The position numbers were made by a program, and so were the translations under genes. 64,000 nucleotides of DNA from the NCBI GenBank assembly GCA_020634895.1, contig JACKAV010000001.1, forward strand, positions 62,001 through 126,000. Direction: 5' to 3'. Under the pieces are notes generated by a model. That model did no database searches. It saw only the letters and a list, made by a program, of their open reading frames with translations, and was not told the DNA's origin. Source of the stretch: Anaerolineales bacterium. Lineage in GTDB: Bacteria; Chloroflexota; Anaerolineae; Anaerolineales; Villigracilaceae. This document shows positions 52,039 to 60,630 of this stretch, in pieces (the first letter of the stretch is position 1; each line of letters starts with the position of its first letter).

Positions 52039-52752
52039 ATGGCTAAACACGGAAAGAAATACATGGCGGCTCTCGCCAAGGTTGATATTGACAAGATTTA
52101 TTCTGCTAAGGACGCGGTTGCGCTTGTAAAAGAGACCAGCATCACAAAGTTCGATTCAACAGTGGAAGTTCATATGCGCACCACGCTTGATTCGCGTCAG
52201 TCTGACCAGCAGTTGCGCGATGTGGTTGTGCTCCCTCACGGTTTGGGTAAGACAGTTCGTGTTTTGGTCTTCGCCCAGGGTGAAGGTGCCGCTGCTGCCC
52301 GCGCCGCCGGTGCGGATATGGTCGCGGATGATGATGAATCCCTGAAGAAGATCGAAGGCGGCATGCTCGATTTTGATGTTGCCATTGCCACTCCCGATGC
52401 AATGGGTAAGGTTGGTCGTCTCGGTCGTGTACTTGGTCCTCGCGGTTTGATGCCGAATCCCAAGGCTGGTACTGTGGTGCCTGCCCAGGATATGGAACGC
52501 GCGATCAAGGAAGCAAAAGCGGGTCGTGTTGAGTTCCGCCTCGATAAGAGCAACAATATCCACGTCTCCATCGGGAAGGCTTCTTTCGACGCGGACAAAC
52601 TCTATGATAATTACGTGGCGCTCATGGATGCGATCAATAAGTCCCGTCCGTCTGGCGCGAAGGGTAACTTTGTCAAGCGAATTACGGTTGCCACCACGAT
52701 GGGACCCGGCGTGAAGGTCGATCCCAATGAACATATTGAAGGAGCCGGATAG
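52039..52752 (+). CDS. rplA: 50S ribosomal protein L1
   Basis: 237 residues. Contains GKYYMAALAKV-like N-terminus, LPHGLGK, FDVAIATPDAM, LGPRGLMPNPKAGTV. Builds the L1 stalk and commonly represses its own operon by binding mRNA. Preceded by GGAGG. Confidence 0.98.
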   Translation: MAKHGKKYMAALAKVDIDKIYSAKDAVALVKETSITKFDSTVEVHMRTTLDSRQSDQQLRDVVVLPHGLGKTVRVLVFAQGEGAAAARAAGADMVADDDESLKKIEGGMLDFDVAIATPDAMGKVGRLGRVLGPRGLMPNPKAGTVVPAQDMERAIKEAKAGRVEFRLDKSNNIHVSIGKASFDADKLYDNYVALMDAINKSRPSGAKGNFVKRITVATTMGPGVKVDPNEHIEGAG

Positions 52753-52912
52753 TTTTATCCGATAATTCCGAATACCACTTCGCCGATGAAGGCGGGTGTT
52801 CCTGAAGAGGTCTGTGCGATGTTCGTGACCGACACGGGAACTTAATATCCTGCTCAGGTGGAGACTTACAGCATATTTCAGCGCATCCGCGCTGTCTCCC
52901 TTAGGGAGTTGC
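52753..52912 (+). promoter_or_regulatory. L10 (rplJ) leader RNA
   Basis: The 217-base gap before rplJ contains paired elements (CGCCGATGAAGGCG, TTCGTGACCGACACGGGAA) and the CCTGCTCAGGTGGAGAC segment, which resembles the L10-L12 binding region of rplJ leaders. Expected to mediate autogenous repression by L10(L12)4. Confidence 0.75.
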
Positions 52913-52913
52913 G

Positions 52914-52951
52914 AAAAGTCTTTGCCTGCGATAGTGGCAAAGACTTTTTTT
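52914..52951 (+). terminator. Attenuator-type terminator before rplJ
   Basis: AAAGTCTTTGCC / GGCAAAGACTTT stem with 9-base loop and seven T, only 18 bases before the rplJ start. It can adjust read-through into rplJL. Confidence 0.88.
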
Positions 52952-52969
52952 GAAAGGAGGTAATTCCCT

Positions 52970-53503
52970 TTGGCAATCTCAAAGCAACGCAAGGAAGAAG
53001 TTCTGGCTCAGTATAACGACTGGGTCAAACGCAGCGAAGCGGTGATCCTTGTTGAGTATACCGGTGCGAATATGAAGTCGCTCGATGCTCTCCGTTCGAA
53101 GGTCCGCGAATCGGGCGGCGAATTCCATGTGGTTAAGAATACGCTTGTTCGCCGCGTGTTCGCCGATAACAACATGGAACTCCCCGAAGATTATCTTGTA
53201 AAATCGACGGCAATTTCGTTCGCATTCACTGATCCTGCATCCACTGCGAAAGCATTGACCGACGCAACAAAAGGCAACGAGTTCGTTAAGGTCAAAGGCG
53301 GGTTCATGGCTGGCAAGACGTTGAACTCCGCCCAGGTCAAGGCTCTATCCGACCTGCCGCCGCTGCCCGTCATGCGTGCCACATTGCTCGGTGTTTTGCA
53401 GGCACCTGCTGGCAAACTTGTCCGCACACTCGCAGAACCCGCACGTGGACTGGCTGCAGTCATCAAGGCGCATTCCGAAAGCGCCGCACCTGCCGCAGCC
53501 TAG
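52970..53503 (+). CDS. rplJ: 50S ribosomal protein L10
   Basis: 177 residues from TTG with AAAGGAGG 9 bases upstream. Begins MAISKQRKEEVLAQYNDW; contains VVKNTLVRRVF and KVKGGFMAGK. Anchors L7/L12 on the ribosome. Behind a leader and attenuator. Confidence 0.97.
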   Translation: MAISKQRKEEVLAQYNDWVKRSEAVILVEYTGANMKSLDALRSKVRESGGEFHVVKNTLVRRVFADNNMELPEDYLVKSTAISFAFTDPASTAKALTDATKGNEFVKVKGGFMAGKTLNSAQVKALSDLPPLPVMRATLLGVLQAPAGKLVRTLAEPARGLAAVIKAHSESAAPAAA

Positions 53504-53575
53504 TACTGCAAATGCGGGTCCGACCCGTATCGTCAATTCTAAAATCATCTATTACTTAGCAAGGAGTGCTAAACA

Positions 53576-53956
53576 ATGTCCGAAAAGCTCGAAAAACTTA
53601 TGGAAGAACTTTCCACCCTTTCCGTCCTCGAGGCGGCTGATCTCGTCAAGATGCTCGAAGAGAAGTGGGGCGTTTCCGCCGCCGCTCCTGTGGCTGTTGC
53701 AGCCGCTGGCGGCGCTGCTGCCGCTGCTGAACCCGTTGAAGAGAAGACCGAGTTCGATGTGGTCATCAAGGATGCGGGCGCCAAGAAGATCGATGTCATC
53801 AAGGTCATTCGCCAGTTGACCAGCCTCGGTCTCGGCGAAGCCAAGGCTCTTGCCGAAACCGCTGGTTCCAAGGTTCTCACCGGTGTTGGCAAGGATGCCG
53901 CCACAGACGCCAAGAAGAAACTCGAAGAAGCCGGCGCGAACGTCGTCGTCGAGTAA
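53576..53956 (+). CDS. rplL: 50S ribosomal protein L7/L12
   Basis: 126 residues. N-terminal dimerization helices (LMEELSTLSVLEAADLVKML in part), an Ala-rich hinge, then the C-terminal domain KTEFDVVIKDAG, IDVIKVIRQLTSLGLGEAK. Recruits translation factors. Preceded by AAGGAG. Last gene of the operon: a terminator follows and rpoBC is absent. Confidence 0.98.
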   Translation: MSEKLEKLMEELSTLSVLEAADLVKMLEEKWGVSAAAPVAVAAAGGAAAAAEPVEEKTEFDVVIKDAGAKKIDVIKVIRQLTSLGLGEAKALAETAGSKVLTGVGKDAATDAKKKLEEAGANVVVE

Positions 53957-53967
53957 TTTCTTTCGAA

Positions 53968-54005
53968 CAAAAAAAGAGACCTTCCAATTTGGAAGGTCTC
54001 TTTTT
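53968..54005. terminator. Bidirectional terminator between rplL and lexA
   Basis: AAGAGACCTTCC / GGAAGGTCTCTT stem, A-run before and T-run after. Confidence 0.9.
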
Positions 54006-54017
54006 GATTCTTTTTCT

Positions 54018-54692
54018 TTATGCAACCATGCGTTCCATTTTGCGGATGACCATGACCACTTTGCCTTTGATCTGAAGAGGCTCTGTCTTTTTGATCATGA
54101 TTGGTTTGTAGGCGGGGTTTGCGGGCTGTAGGCGGAAACCGTCTTTCTCCTTATAGAAATACTTGAGCGTGGTCTCGTTGCGTTCGTCGAGCCAGACCGC
54201 CACCATCTCGCCGTTGCGGACTTCCTGCGCAGGTTTGAGGATCACGATGTCGCCGTCGTTGATCATGGCGTCGATCATGGAGTCTCCCTGAACCTGGAGG
54301 GCGAACAGATCCTTGCCTTTTTCCTTTGTGGGCATCAGCGATGTGGCGATATCCACTGTGTCTTCTGCGGTGAAGGGATTGAAATCCGAAGGTGGGATCG
54401 GAATGGGTTCACCAGCTTGAATGACGCCCATCACGGGAACGCGCAGCATATCGCCAAGCGGACTGTTGTTGACCAGTCTCATTCCGCGCGAGATCTTTCG
54501 ATCGCGCTCGAGCAATCCTTCCTTCTCCAATTGGTCGAGGTAATAGTTCACGACCGAGGTGGAGGAAATATCACAATGTTCCCCGATCTCCCGAATGGAA
54601 GGGGGGTGCTTGTGTTCGCGCTGATACGACGCGATAAAATCCAGGATTTTCTGGTGGCGTTCGCCGATTCCCTTGCTTTTTCGAACCATCAT
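54018..54692 (-). CDS. lexA: LexA repressor
   Basis: 224 residues (ATG-ATG start, AGGAGG 9 bases upstream). The winged helix holds HPPSIREIGEHC and SSTSVVNYYLDQLEKEGL. The Ala93-Gly94 cleavage site is in VIQAGEPI; the catalytic pair is S138 (GDSMIDAMI) and K177 (ETTLKYF). Represses SOS genes and cleaves itself on RecA filaments. Two LexA boxes are in the window, one in its own promoter and one before the ATPase operon at 48.4 kb. Confidence 0.97.
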   Translation of the reverse strand: MMVRKSKGIGERHQKILDFIASYQREHKHPPSIREIGEHCDISSTSVVNYYLDQLEKEGLLERDRKISRGMRLVNNSPLGDMLRVPVMGVIQAGEPIPIPPSDFNPFTAEDTVDIATSLMPTKEKGKDLFALQVQGDSMIDAMINDGDIVILKPAQEVRNGEMVAVWLDERNETTLKYFYKEKDGFRLQPANPAYKPIMIKKTEPLQIKGKVVMVIRKMERMVA

Positions 54693-54761
54693 AATTTCAA
54701 GCCTCCTGCCAGTGGTCTGGCGCGGGAGCGAAGCATTCTTCGCTCATTTGTGCTAGTAATA

Positions 54762-54790
54762 ATGATACTCGAACGCTTGTTCTGTGTCAA
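54762..54790 (-). promoter_or_regulatory. lexA promoter with LexA box in spacer
   Basis: On the minus strand TTGACA (54790-54785), 17-base spacer, TATCAT (54767-54762). The spacer contains the perfect box GAACAAGCGTTC (54771-54782), so LexA should repress its own gene. Confidence 0.88.
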
Positions 54791-54829
54791 GGATTTTTTT
54801 ACAAAAAATATGCCTTGCTCACGGTGAAT

Positions 54830-55080
54830 ATCTGTATTCATTGAAGACTCTAGTTTATTGAAAAAGATAATCAAAATTGCAGTAGACCTCTATTATTCCA
54901 GTATCCTAAAACAAATATCAATAATCTTAAATACTCTATTGATATTATTTATTTAATTCTTGACAAAATTTATTTAATGATTATAATTTTATTAGGATTT
55001 GAGAATAATTTATTGAGTTTTCGAAAAACACTCTTAAAAATATCTATTTTCACTTGAAATATCGCCTTTTGAACCTTTGT
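54830..55080. other. AT-rich intergenic tract
   Basis: About 250 bases with far lower GC than the neighbours, many T/A runs and no ORF. It ends with the promoter for the DUF2089 gene. No terminal repeats seen. Confidence 0.6.
54960..54987 (+). promoter_or_regulatory. Promoter of the DUF2089/DUF4097 cluster
   Basis: TTGACA (54960-54965), 16-base spacer, TATAAT (54982-54987): consensus hexamers in an AT-rich context, 111 bases before the start codon. Confidence 0.8.
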
Positions 55081-55097
55081 TGAACCGGAGAATTATT

Positions 55098-55481
55098 ATG
55101 CGACCTGCCCCTACCCGTTGCCCGATCTGCCAATCCGAAATGGAAGTTGTCCGTTTACACTGCCCAAGCTGCGATACCTCGATGGAGGGTCGCTTTGCTT
55201 TGGGGCAGTTTTCCAATTTATCACCGGAGCAAATGGAATTTGTTTTTACCTTTGTGCGCTGTGAAGGAAAGATCAACCGAATGGAACAGGAATTGGGTCT
55301 TTCCTACCCGACCATCCGCAACCGCCTGCACGAAGTGATTCGCAAGCTCGGCTTTGAACCCGGCAAGGACGAATCACCCGAGATCGACGATGAAGTACGC
55401 AGCACCGTAATCGCCGATCTGGAAGCCGGAAAGATCACAGCCGATCAAGCCATGCGTATGCTGCGCGGCGAGGAGGAGTAG
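55098..55481 (+). CDS. DUF2089 family protein (zinc ribbon plus helical domain)
   Basis: 127 residues from the ATG with CCGGAG upstream. Zinc ribbon CPICQ...CPSCD (about 8-28), then a helix-turn-helix-like part QMEFVFTFVRCEGKI and LGLSYPTIRNRLHEVI, typical of DUF2089. The end carries DLEAGKITADQAMRML, the same short helix motif seen in the next three small genes. Likely a transcription regulator of the cluster, by fold and position. Two bases before the DUF4097 gene. Confidence 0.88.
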   Translation: MRPAPTRCPICQSEMEVVRLHCPSCDTSMEGRFALGQFSNLSPEQMEFVFTFVRCEGKINRMEQELGLSYPTIRNRLHEVIRKLGFEPGKDESPEIDDEVRSTVIADLEAGKITADQAMRMLRGEEE

Positions 55482-55483
55482 TC

Positions 55484-56581
55484 ATGTCCAAAACGATTTC
55501 TGCGGGACGCACCCCCAATATTCAGATCGAATCCATCGGCGGAGATCTCAGCCTCGTTGGTTGGGAGGGGGATGACATCCTCCTCAAAGCCGATGACGAT
55601 GAATTGCATCTCACTCAGGATGGCGACCAGGTTCATATCTCCTGTGATGACGACCTGTCGATTCGTGTACCGAAGGGTGCAAGCCTGACAATCACCAAAA
55701 TCAACGGTGATGCTTCGGTCCGCGGCGTGATGGGTGATATTGAACTGAAAGACATCGGCGGCGACCTTTCAATGCGCGATGTGAATTCTGTGACCATCGA
55801 AACGGTTCATTCGGACTTTAGCCTGCGCGGCGCGAAAGGGAATTTATCCCTACGTAAGGCTGGTTCTGATGTGTCCATTCGCAATGTGGATGGTGATATA
55901 TCCATTGACTCGGTTTCGGATGATCTCGCCCTGCGCGATGTGCGCGGCAATGTCAACGCCAATGTGGGTGAGGACGTGGTCATGTACCTGAATCCGCAGC
56001 CCGGCAATACGTATACTGTCAATGCGGGTGACGACATTTTGCTGGTCATGCCTCCAAAGGCAAATGCGACCTTAACCATGAACGCAGACCAGATCAATAT
56101 CGAATGGGAAGGTGTGGAGAATGACGAAGACACCACCAGCCGCGAGTTGACGCTGGGTGACGGCTCGGCAACGTTGACTCTCAGCGCCGGCGGCGATATC
56201 CGCGTATCAGACCGCTCTGATGCTGGCGATACCGCCGAGGAATTTGGCAATTTCGCTGCGATGGGTATGGATTGGTCCGGGTTTGGCGACCGCATTTCTC
56301 GCCGTGTGGAACAGGCGACCGAACGGGCAAATCGAAAGATCGAAGCGGCAAACAAACGCATCGAGCAGAAGGTTCGTGAGGCGGAGCGGCGTGGACGCGG
56401 CAAGGTTGTGATGGGCGTTGGACGCTGGAATTGGGATTTCTCGCCCAAGGGTGTTCCCATGCCCCCCAAACCGCCGGTCTCGGATGAAGAACGTCTGGCA
56501 ATTTTGAAAATGCTTCAAGAGAAGAAGATCAGCGCAGAAGAAGCGGAAAAACTTTTATCGGCATTAGAAGGAGGATCGTGA
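55484..56581 (+). CDS. DUF4097-like beta-repeat protein with C-terminal helix motif
   Basis: 365 residues. Residues about 10-230 repeat a short strand pattern with Gly-Asp at each turn (IKDIGGDLSMRDV, GDVSIRNVDGDISIDS and similar), as in DUF4097/adhesin-type right-handed beta helices. Then a charged helix (about 265-310, many Arg, Glu, Lys), a Pro-rich turn and the motif ILKMLQEKKISAEEAEKLLSAL. No signal peptide, so cytoplasmic or membrane-associated. Resembles the layout of YvlB of Bacillus, which is linked to envelope stress. The TGA overlaps the next ATG by one base. Confidence 0.82.
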   Translation: MSKTISAGRTPNIQIESIGGDLSLVGWEGDDILLKADDDELHLTQDGDQVHISCDDDLSIRVPKGASLTITKINGDASVRGVMGDIELKDIGGDLSMRDVNSVTIETVHSDFSLRGAKGNLSLRKAGSDVSIRNVDGDISIDSVSDDLALRDVRGNVNANVGEDVVMYLNPQPGNTYTVNAGDDILLVMPPKANATLTMNADQINIEWEGVENDEDTTSRELTLGDGSATLTLSAGGDIRVSDRSDAGDTAEEFGNFAAMGMDWSGFGDRISRRVEQATERANRKIEAANKRIEQKVREAERRGRGKVVMGVGRWNWDFSPKGVPMPPKPPVSDEERLAILKMLQEKKISAEEAEKLLSALEGGS

Positions 56582-57234
56582 TGTCTTCTGAAGAACGTAA
56601 GAAGATCTTGCAAATGGTTTCAGATGGAAAGATCAGCGCGGAGGAAGCTGCGACGCTGATGCGTGCCCTGGACGAATCCGCTGAGGATGAGTCTGGGGAG
56701 GATTCGGCTGAGGCGGAACCCGAGGTTCTTGAGTTCGAAACAGCTTCCGGCGGAGAAAGAAGCGAAGCTCCGGAGATCGATGAAGTCCGCAGGCGGGCGC
56801 ATCGCTTTTCGGGTGCCTTCCTGTGGATCGGCGTCCTCATGACGATCCTGACCGCATGGGCGATGTTTGGAATCCAACAGAATGCCGGTTTGAATTTTTG
56901 GTTCTATTGTTTGGGCATGCCGCTGATGCTTGGCATTTTATTGACCGCCATGGGCGCTGGCAGCCGGACTTCGAGATGGTTGTATGTGAATGTGGACCGT
57001 ACCCGTTCGAAAGATACGGATGGACCGCGCAAGATCTCGTTGGCGTTTCCCCTGCCTCTTGGTTTTGCCGGTTGGTTCGTGCGTACATTTGGAAGCCGTA
57101 TTGAGGGTTTGAAAAACACCAATGTGGATGAAGTAGTGGACGCCATTTCGATGGCAAAGAATATGCACGACCCGTTGATCGTGCATGTGGATGATGCCGA
57201 TGATGGAGAACGTGTACAGGTCTTTATTGGTTAA
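56581..57234 (+). CDS. Two-helix membrane protein with N-terminal helix motif
   Basis: 217 residues from ATG (GAAGGAGG 6 bases upstream; a GTG just before is possible). Begins with the motif RKKILQMVSDGKISAEEAATLMRAL, then an acidic linker, two membrane helices (about 80-100, 106-126) and a C-terminal domain with ISLAFPLPLGFAGW and PLIVHVDDADDGERVQVFIG. The C-terminal domain is related to that of the 127-residue protein at 58.6 kb. No named family known to me. Confidence 0.8.
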   Translation: MSSEERKKILQMVSDGKISAEEAATLMRALDESAEDESGEDSAEAEPEVLEFETASGGERSEAPEIDEVRRRAHRFSGAFLWIGVLMTILTAWAMFGIQQNAGLNFWFYCLGMPLMLGILLTAMGAGSRTSRWLYVNVDRTRSKDTDGPRKISLAFPLPLGFAGWFVRTFGSRIEGLKNTNVDEVVDAISMAKNMHDPLIVHVDDADDGERVQVFIG

Positions 57235-57263
57235 CCTGTTCGTTGACATCTTATAGGATGAAA

Positions 57264-58547
57264 ATGGAAACCATCAAGAAACAACCTTTATTAAGTGGAT
57301 TGCTGATCCTGTTTCTGGCGGCGATGATCTTTGCGAACGTCGGCGGGAACATGTATGACGGCTTGCTGCCTTTGTATTTAAAGGATTTGAATGCGGATAT
57401 TGCACAGATCGGTCTGTTTTTTACATTGGCGCAGATCGTTCCGCTGTTCCTGCAAATTTTAGGCGGTTGGGTTTCCGATTCGCTTGGGCGTTTGCGCGCG
57501 ATTGCCATTGGCAGCATCTTCGGTACGCTGGGATTTATCCCCTTGATCCTCGCCGATAAATGGCAGTGGCTGTTGCTCGCCACAGGGATTGGCGCTGTTG
57601 CCCGTGCGTTGGTTGGTCCGAGTTTTGATGCGTTCATTGCCGAACATTCCAGCGAGGAGAATCGCGGAAAAGTGTACGGCATTTCGCAGGCGATCTTCAT
57701 GATCGTGACCGTGGTCGGACCCCCGCTGGGCGGTTGGTTGACAGGGTCATACGGTTTCAAGTTCATGCTGTTCATAGCTGGCGTGTTCTACTTTATTGCG
57801 ATGATCATGCGCCTGGGAATGGCGCGTGAAGCAGCCAAAGGGGAAGAGGCAAACAGCAATAGGAAAAACCTGTCTTTTGCAAGCCTGAAGACAAATATCG
57901 GCGCGATGGCTGCGTTGATATTCTCTGGTGGTTTGATGACCTGGATGTTGATCACCGATGGTCTGCGTGATGTATCCTTCCAATTTTCCGGTAACCTGTT
58001 TCCCATCTACATGCAGGAAACGGGCGGACTTAACTATCAGCAGATCGGCTGGGTAACTTCGGTATTTGGTATCTTCATGATGCTGAGCACCATCCCCGGC
58101 GGCTGGCTTTCCGATAAGGCAGGAGAGCGTGTTGGGATTGCTTCCGGCATGATTCTGATGTCGGTGGCTTTGTTCATTCTTATTAACATCCCTCAAGGAA
58201 CTCAATATCAGTGGTTGTTCTTTGTCGGTTGGGGGGTGGCTGGGCTTGGTGCAGGGATTTCTGGTCCTGCGTACCAATCCCTGATCAGTAAGGCGGTTCC
58301 CAAAAACCTGCGTGGCATTGCATTCGGTCTGTTCAGTACAAGTTTGGGAGTGGTCTCATTACCGGCTCCGTGGATCGGCGCGCAGTTGTGGGAGCGTTTC
58401 GGACCGACTTCTCCGTTCAAGATCACGGCGACGGTTCTCCTGCTTTCTGTCATCCCGATCTGGTTGAAGTTCAAGCTTCCCAAAACGGAGGAACTGCCCG
58501 AAGCGGATACGCCAGTGGAAGAAAATACCGCTATCGTTACAGGATAA
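57264..58547 (+). CDS. MFS permease
   Basis: 427 residues; the ATG at 57264 has AGGA 5 bases upstream, the ATG at 57258 has none. Twelve helices. Signature loops GGWVSDSLGRLRAI in the first half and GGWLSDKAGERVG in the second. Context suggests export of a stress-related compound; the substrate cannot be read from sequence. 30 bases after the preceding gene. Confidence 0.86.
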   Translation: METIKKQPLLSGLLILFLAAMIFANVGGNMYDGLLPLYLKDLNADIAQIGLFFTLAQIVPLFLQILGGWVSDSLGRLRAIAIGSIFGTLGFIPLILADKWQWLLLATGIGAVARALVGPSFDAFIAEHSSEENRGKVYGISQAIFMIVTVVGPPLGGWLTGSYGFKFMLFIAGVFYFIAMIMRLGMAREAAKGEEANSNRKNLSFASLKTNIGAMAALIFSGGLMTWMLITDGLRDVSFQFSGNLFPIYMQETGGLNYQQIGWVTSVFGIFMMLSTIPGGWLSDKAGERVGIASGMILMSVALFILINIPQGTQYQWLFFVGWGVAGLGAGISGPAYQSLISKAVPKNLRGIAFGLFSTSLGVVSLPAPWIGAQLWERFGPTSPFKITATVLLLSVIPIWLKFKLPKTEELPEADTPVEENTAIVTG

Positions 58548-58588
58548 AATTACACGTTTGTTTCAAACGGCGAAAGGAGAAATGGACT

Positions 58589-58972
58589 ATGGCAAATATC
58601 GAAGAACGAATGAAGATACTCAAATTGATCGAAGAGGGCAAGATCAGCGCGGAGGAAGGCGCCAAGCTGCTTTCAGCGCTTAGCGATTCCCGCAAGGGTG
58701 TCCCCACGCCGCCTCGACCTCCCTCAGCAGGCGGAGCCCGCATGTTGAGAGTCCGCGTTACGGACACACGCACCGGGCGTTCCAAGGCTTCTGTTCAAAT
58801 TCCGCTTGCATTGGTGGATGCCGGTCTTAAGATCGGTGCGCATTTCGCGCCTGAAGTTCAGGGTGTGGACATGAGCAATGTAATGGAAGCCCTGCGCATG
58901 GGCGTGACTGGCAAGATCATCGATGTGACCGATGATGACGACGGCGAACATGTAGAAATATTCGTTGAGTGA
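58589..58972 (+). CDS. Small soluble protein with the GKISAEE helix motif
   Basis: 127 residues from the ATG with AAAGGAG 10 bases upstream. Starts with EERMKILKLIEEGKISAEEG, then a Pro-rich linker and an alpha/beta C-terminal domain (VQIPLALVDAGLKIG, GKIIDVTDDDDGEHVEIFVE) homologous to that of the two-helix protein at 56.6 kb, but without membrane helices. A soluble paralog. Function unknown. Confidence 0.82.
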   Translation: MANIEERMKILKLIEEGKISAEEGAKLLSALSDSRKGVPTPPRPPSAGGARMLRVRVTDTRTGRSKASVQIPLALVDAGLKIGAHFAPEVQGVDMSNVMEALRMGVTGKIIDVTDDDDGEHVEIFVE

Positions 58973-58989
58973 ATCAAAAGGAGAGAGAG

Positions 58990-59025
58990 ATGTATCCCTA
59001 CGGTTTTTACAGATGGATGCTCTAG
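58990..59025 (+). CDS. 11-codon leader ORF upstream of MFS exporter
   Basis: AAAAGGAGAG is followed 5 bases later by an ATG and the peptide MYPYGFYRWML. It is extremely aromatic (five of eleven residues). A GGGGC/GCCCC hairpin follows at 59035-59049, and the MFS gene starts 55 bases after the stop. Layout like translation-attenuation leaders of antibiotic-inducible genes; may also be chance. Confidence 0.45.
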   Translation: MYPYGFYRWML

Positions 59026-59080
59026 TATTATGACGGGGCATCCGCCCCTGCCGATCCGCAAATAGACAGGAAAAACTTTA

Positions 59081-60445
59081 ATGGATAATACTGCTGCAAA
59101 TCGACCCAGCGGGATGTTTGGTTTTACCATCGTCTGGCTGGGTCAGATCGTATCTGTGCTTGCAAGCGCCATGAGCCAATTCGGTCTCACCATTTGGATG
59201 TATGAACAAACCGAAAGCGCCACGGCACTGGGATTGATGCAGGTCTTTTTCATCACCCCGTTCTTGTTGATCTCCCCGATTGCAGGTGTGATGGTGGACC
59301 GTCACAATCGTAAAATGATGATGATGGTCAGCGACCTTGGAGCGGGAATCGCCACGATCCTTATTTTGATCTTTCAGGCATTCGGCATCCTGCAGTTCTG
59401 GCATCTATACTTTGCCTCGGTCATCTATGGGTTGGGCATGGCGTTCCAGTGGCCCGCCTATTCGGCGGCGATCAGTACCATGGTCCCAAAGGAACAGTAT
59501 GGTCGGGCAAACGGCATGATGTCCCTGATCGATGCGGGTCCCGGCGTGTTGGCTCCGATGCTGGCAGGCGCCTTGCTTCCGCTCATTGGGCTGACGGGCA
59601 TCCTTTTTATCGACGTGGCTACCTTCATCCTTGCCATTAGCGTATTGCTATTCGTCAATATCCCACAACCGCCGCGGACAGAAGAAGGCGAACGCGAAAA
59701 AGGAAATATATGGAGGGAAGCCGCTTATGGTTTCAAATATATTTTTTCCCGCCCCAGTTTATTGGGACTGCAATTGATCTTTTTCGCAGGTAATCTTTTT
59801 ACCGGCATCATGTTCACGTTGCTCGCGCCAATGATCCTTGCACGCACCGATAGCAACAGCCTGATGTATGGAACAGTTCAGACGGCTGGCGCCATTGCCG
59901 GTGTGGTTGGAGGCGTGATCATGAGCGCGTGGGGCGGATTCAAACGACGGGTCCACGGCGTGCTCGGAGGCTGGATCCTTACCGGTTTCGGCGCCTCTCT
60001 TCTTGGACTTGTGGGTGGTCTGCCCATCTGGATAGCGGGTATCGCCCTTTCAGCCTTGACCGGTCCTCTGGTGAACGCTTCCAATCAGGCGATATGGCAA
60101 TCCAAAGTCGCACCCGATCTGCAGGGACGCGTCTTTTCGGCGCGTAGGCTGATCGCATGGTTCACGCAGCCGATTGCGCCGATCATTGCAGGCACCCTCG
60201 CCGACTTCCTGATCGAGCCGCAGATGCGTGTCTCAACCAGCAGCCTTTCGCAAACGTTTAGCTGGCTTGTAGGCACAGGTCCTGGCTCAGGTATGGGCTT
60301 GATCATGGTCTTCTGCGGAATCGCAGCCGGTTCCGTAGGTCTGATCGGATATTTCATCCCTGCCATTCATAATGCCGAAGAGATTTTGCCTGACCACGAT
60401 AAACTAAAAAAAGTGGAACCAGAATCTGAAGCTTTGCCCGCTTGA
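59081..60445 (+). CDS. MFS permease (multidrug exporter-like)
   Basis: 454 residues, twelve helices. The loop AGVMVDRHNRKMMMMVSDL and the NQAIWQSKVAPDLQGRVFSAR block in the second half are characteristic of the MFS_3/enterobactin-exporter-like group often annotated as macrolide or drug exporters. Preceded by a leader ORF with strong SD. A terminator follows. Confidence 0.88.
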   Translation: MDNTAANRPSGMFGFTIVWLGQIVSVLASAMSQFGLTIWMYEQTESATALGLMQVFFITPFLLISPIAGVMVDRHNRKMMMMVSDLGAGIATILILIFQAFGILQFWHLYFASVIYGLGMAFQWPAYSAAISTMVPKEQYGRANGMMSLIDAGPGVLAPMLAGALLPLIGLTGILFIDVATFILAISVLLFVNIPQPPRTEEGEREKGNIWREAAYGFKYIFSRPSLLGLQLIFFAGNLFTGIMFTLLAPMILARTDSNSLMYGTVQTAGAIAGVVGGVIMSAWGGFKRRVHGVLGGWILTGFGASLLGLVGGLPIWIAGIALSALTGPLVNASNQAIWQSKVAPDLQGRVFSARRLIAWFTQPIAPIIAGTLADFLIEPQMRVSTSSLSQTFSWLVGTGPGSGMGLIMVFCGIAAGSVGLIGYFIPAIHNAEEILPDHDKLKKVEPESEALPA

Positions 60446-60467
60446 CAGAGATCGAACCCAAATCGTG

Positions 60468-60510
60468 ACACACCCGTGAAACTTTAAATTTCGCGGGTGT
60501 GTTCGTTTTT
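60468..60510 (+). terminator. Terminator of the MFS gene
   Basis: ACACACCCGTGAAA / TTTCGCGGGTGTGT stem (14 pairs, one G-T) with a 7-base loop and TCGTTTTT. Confidence 0.88.
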
Positions 60511-60630
60511 AAGGGCTGATAGGACGCAATAAACACTAACAAAGTAGATATAAAAAATCCGTGTAATCTGTGGCAAATATCTTCTATCTTGTTATCGTGT
60601 CTCAAAGGTTGTTATTACCCCACCTCAAAC

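Noticed and set aside
52156..52992. 278-residue ORF antisense to rplA
   Set aside because: Covers rplA, the L10 leader and the start of rplJ on the wrong strand; no recognisable domain.
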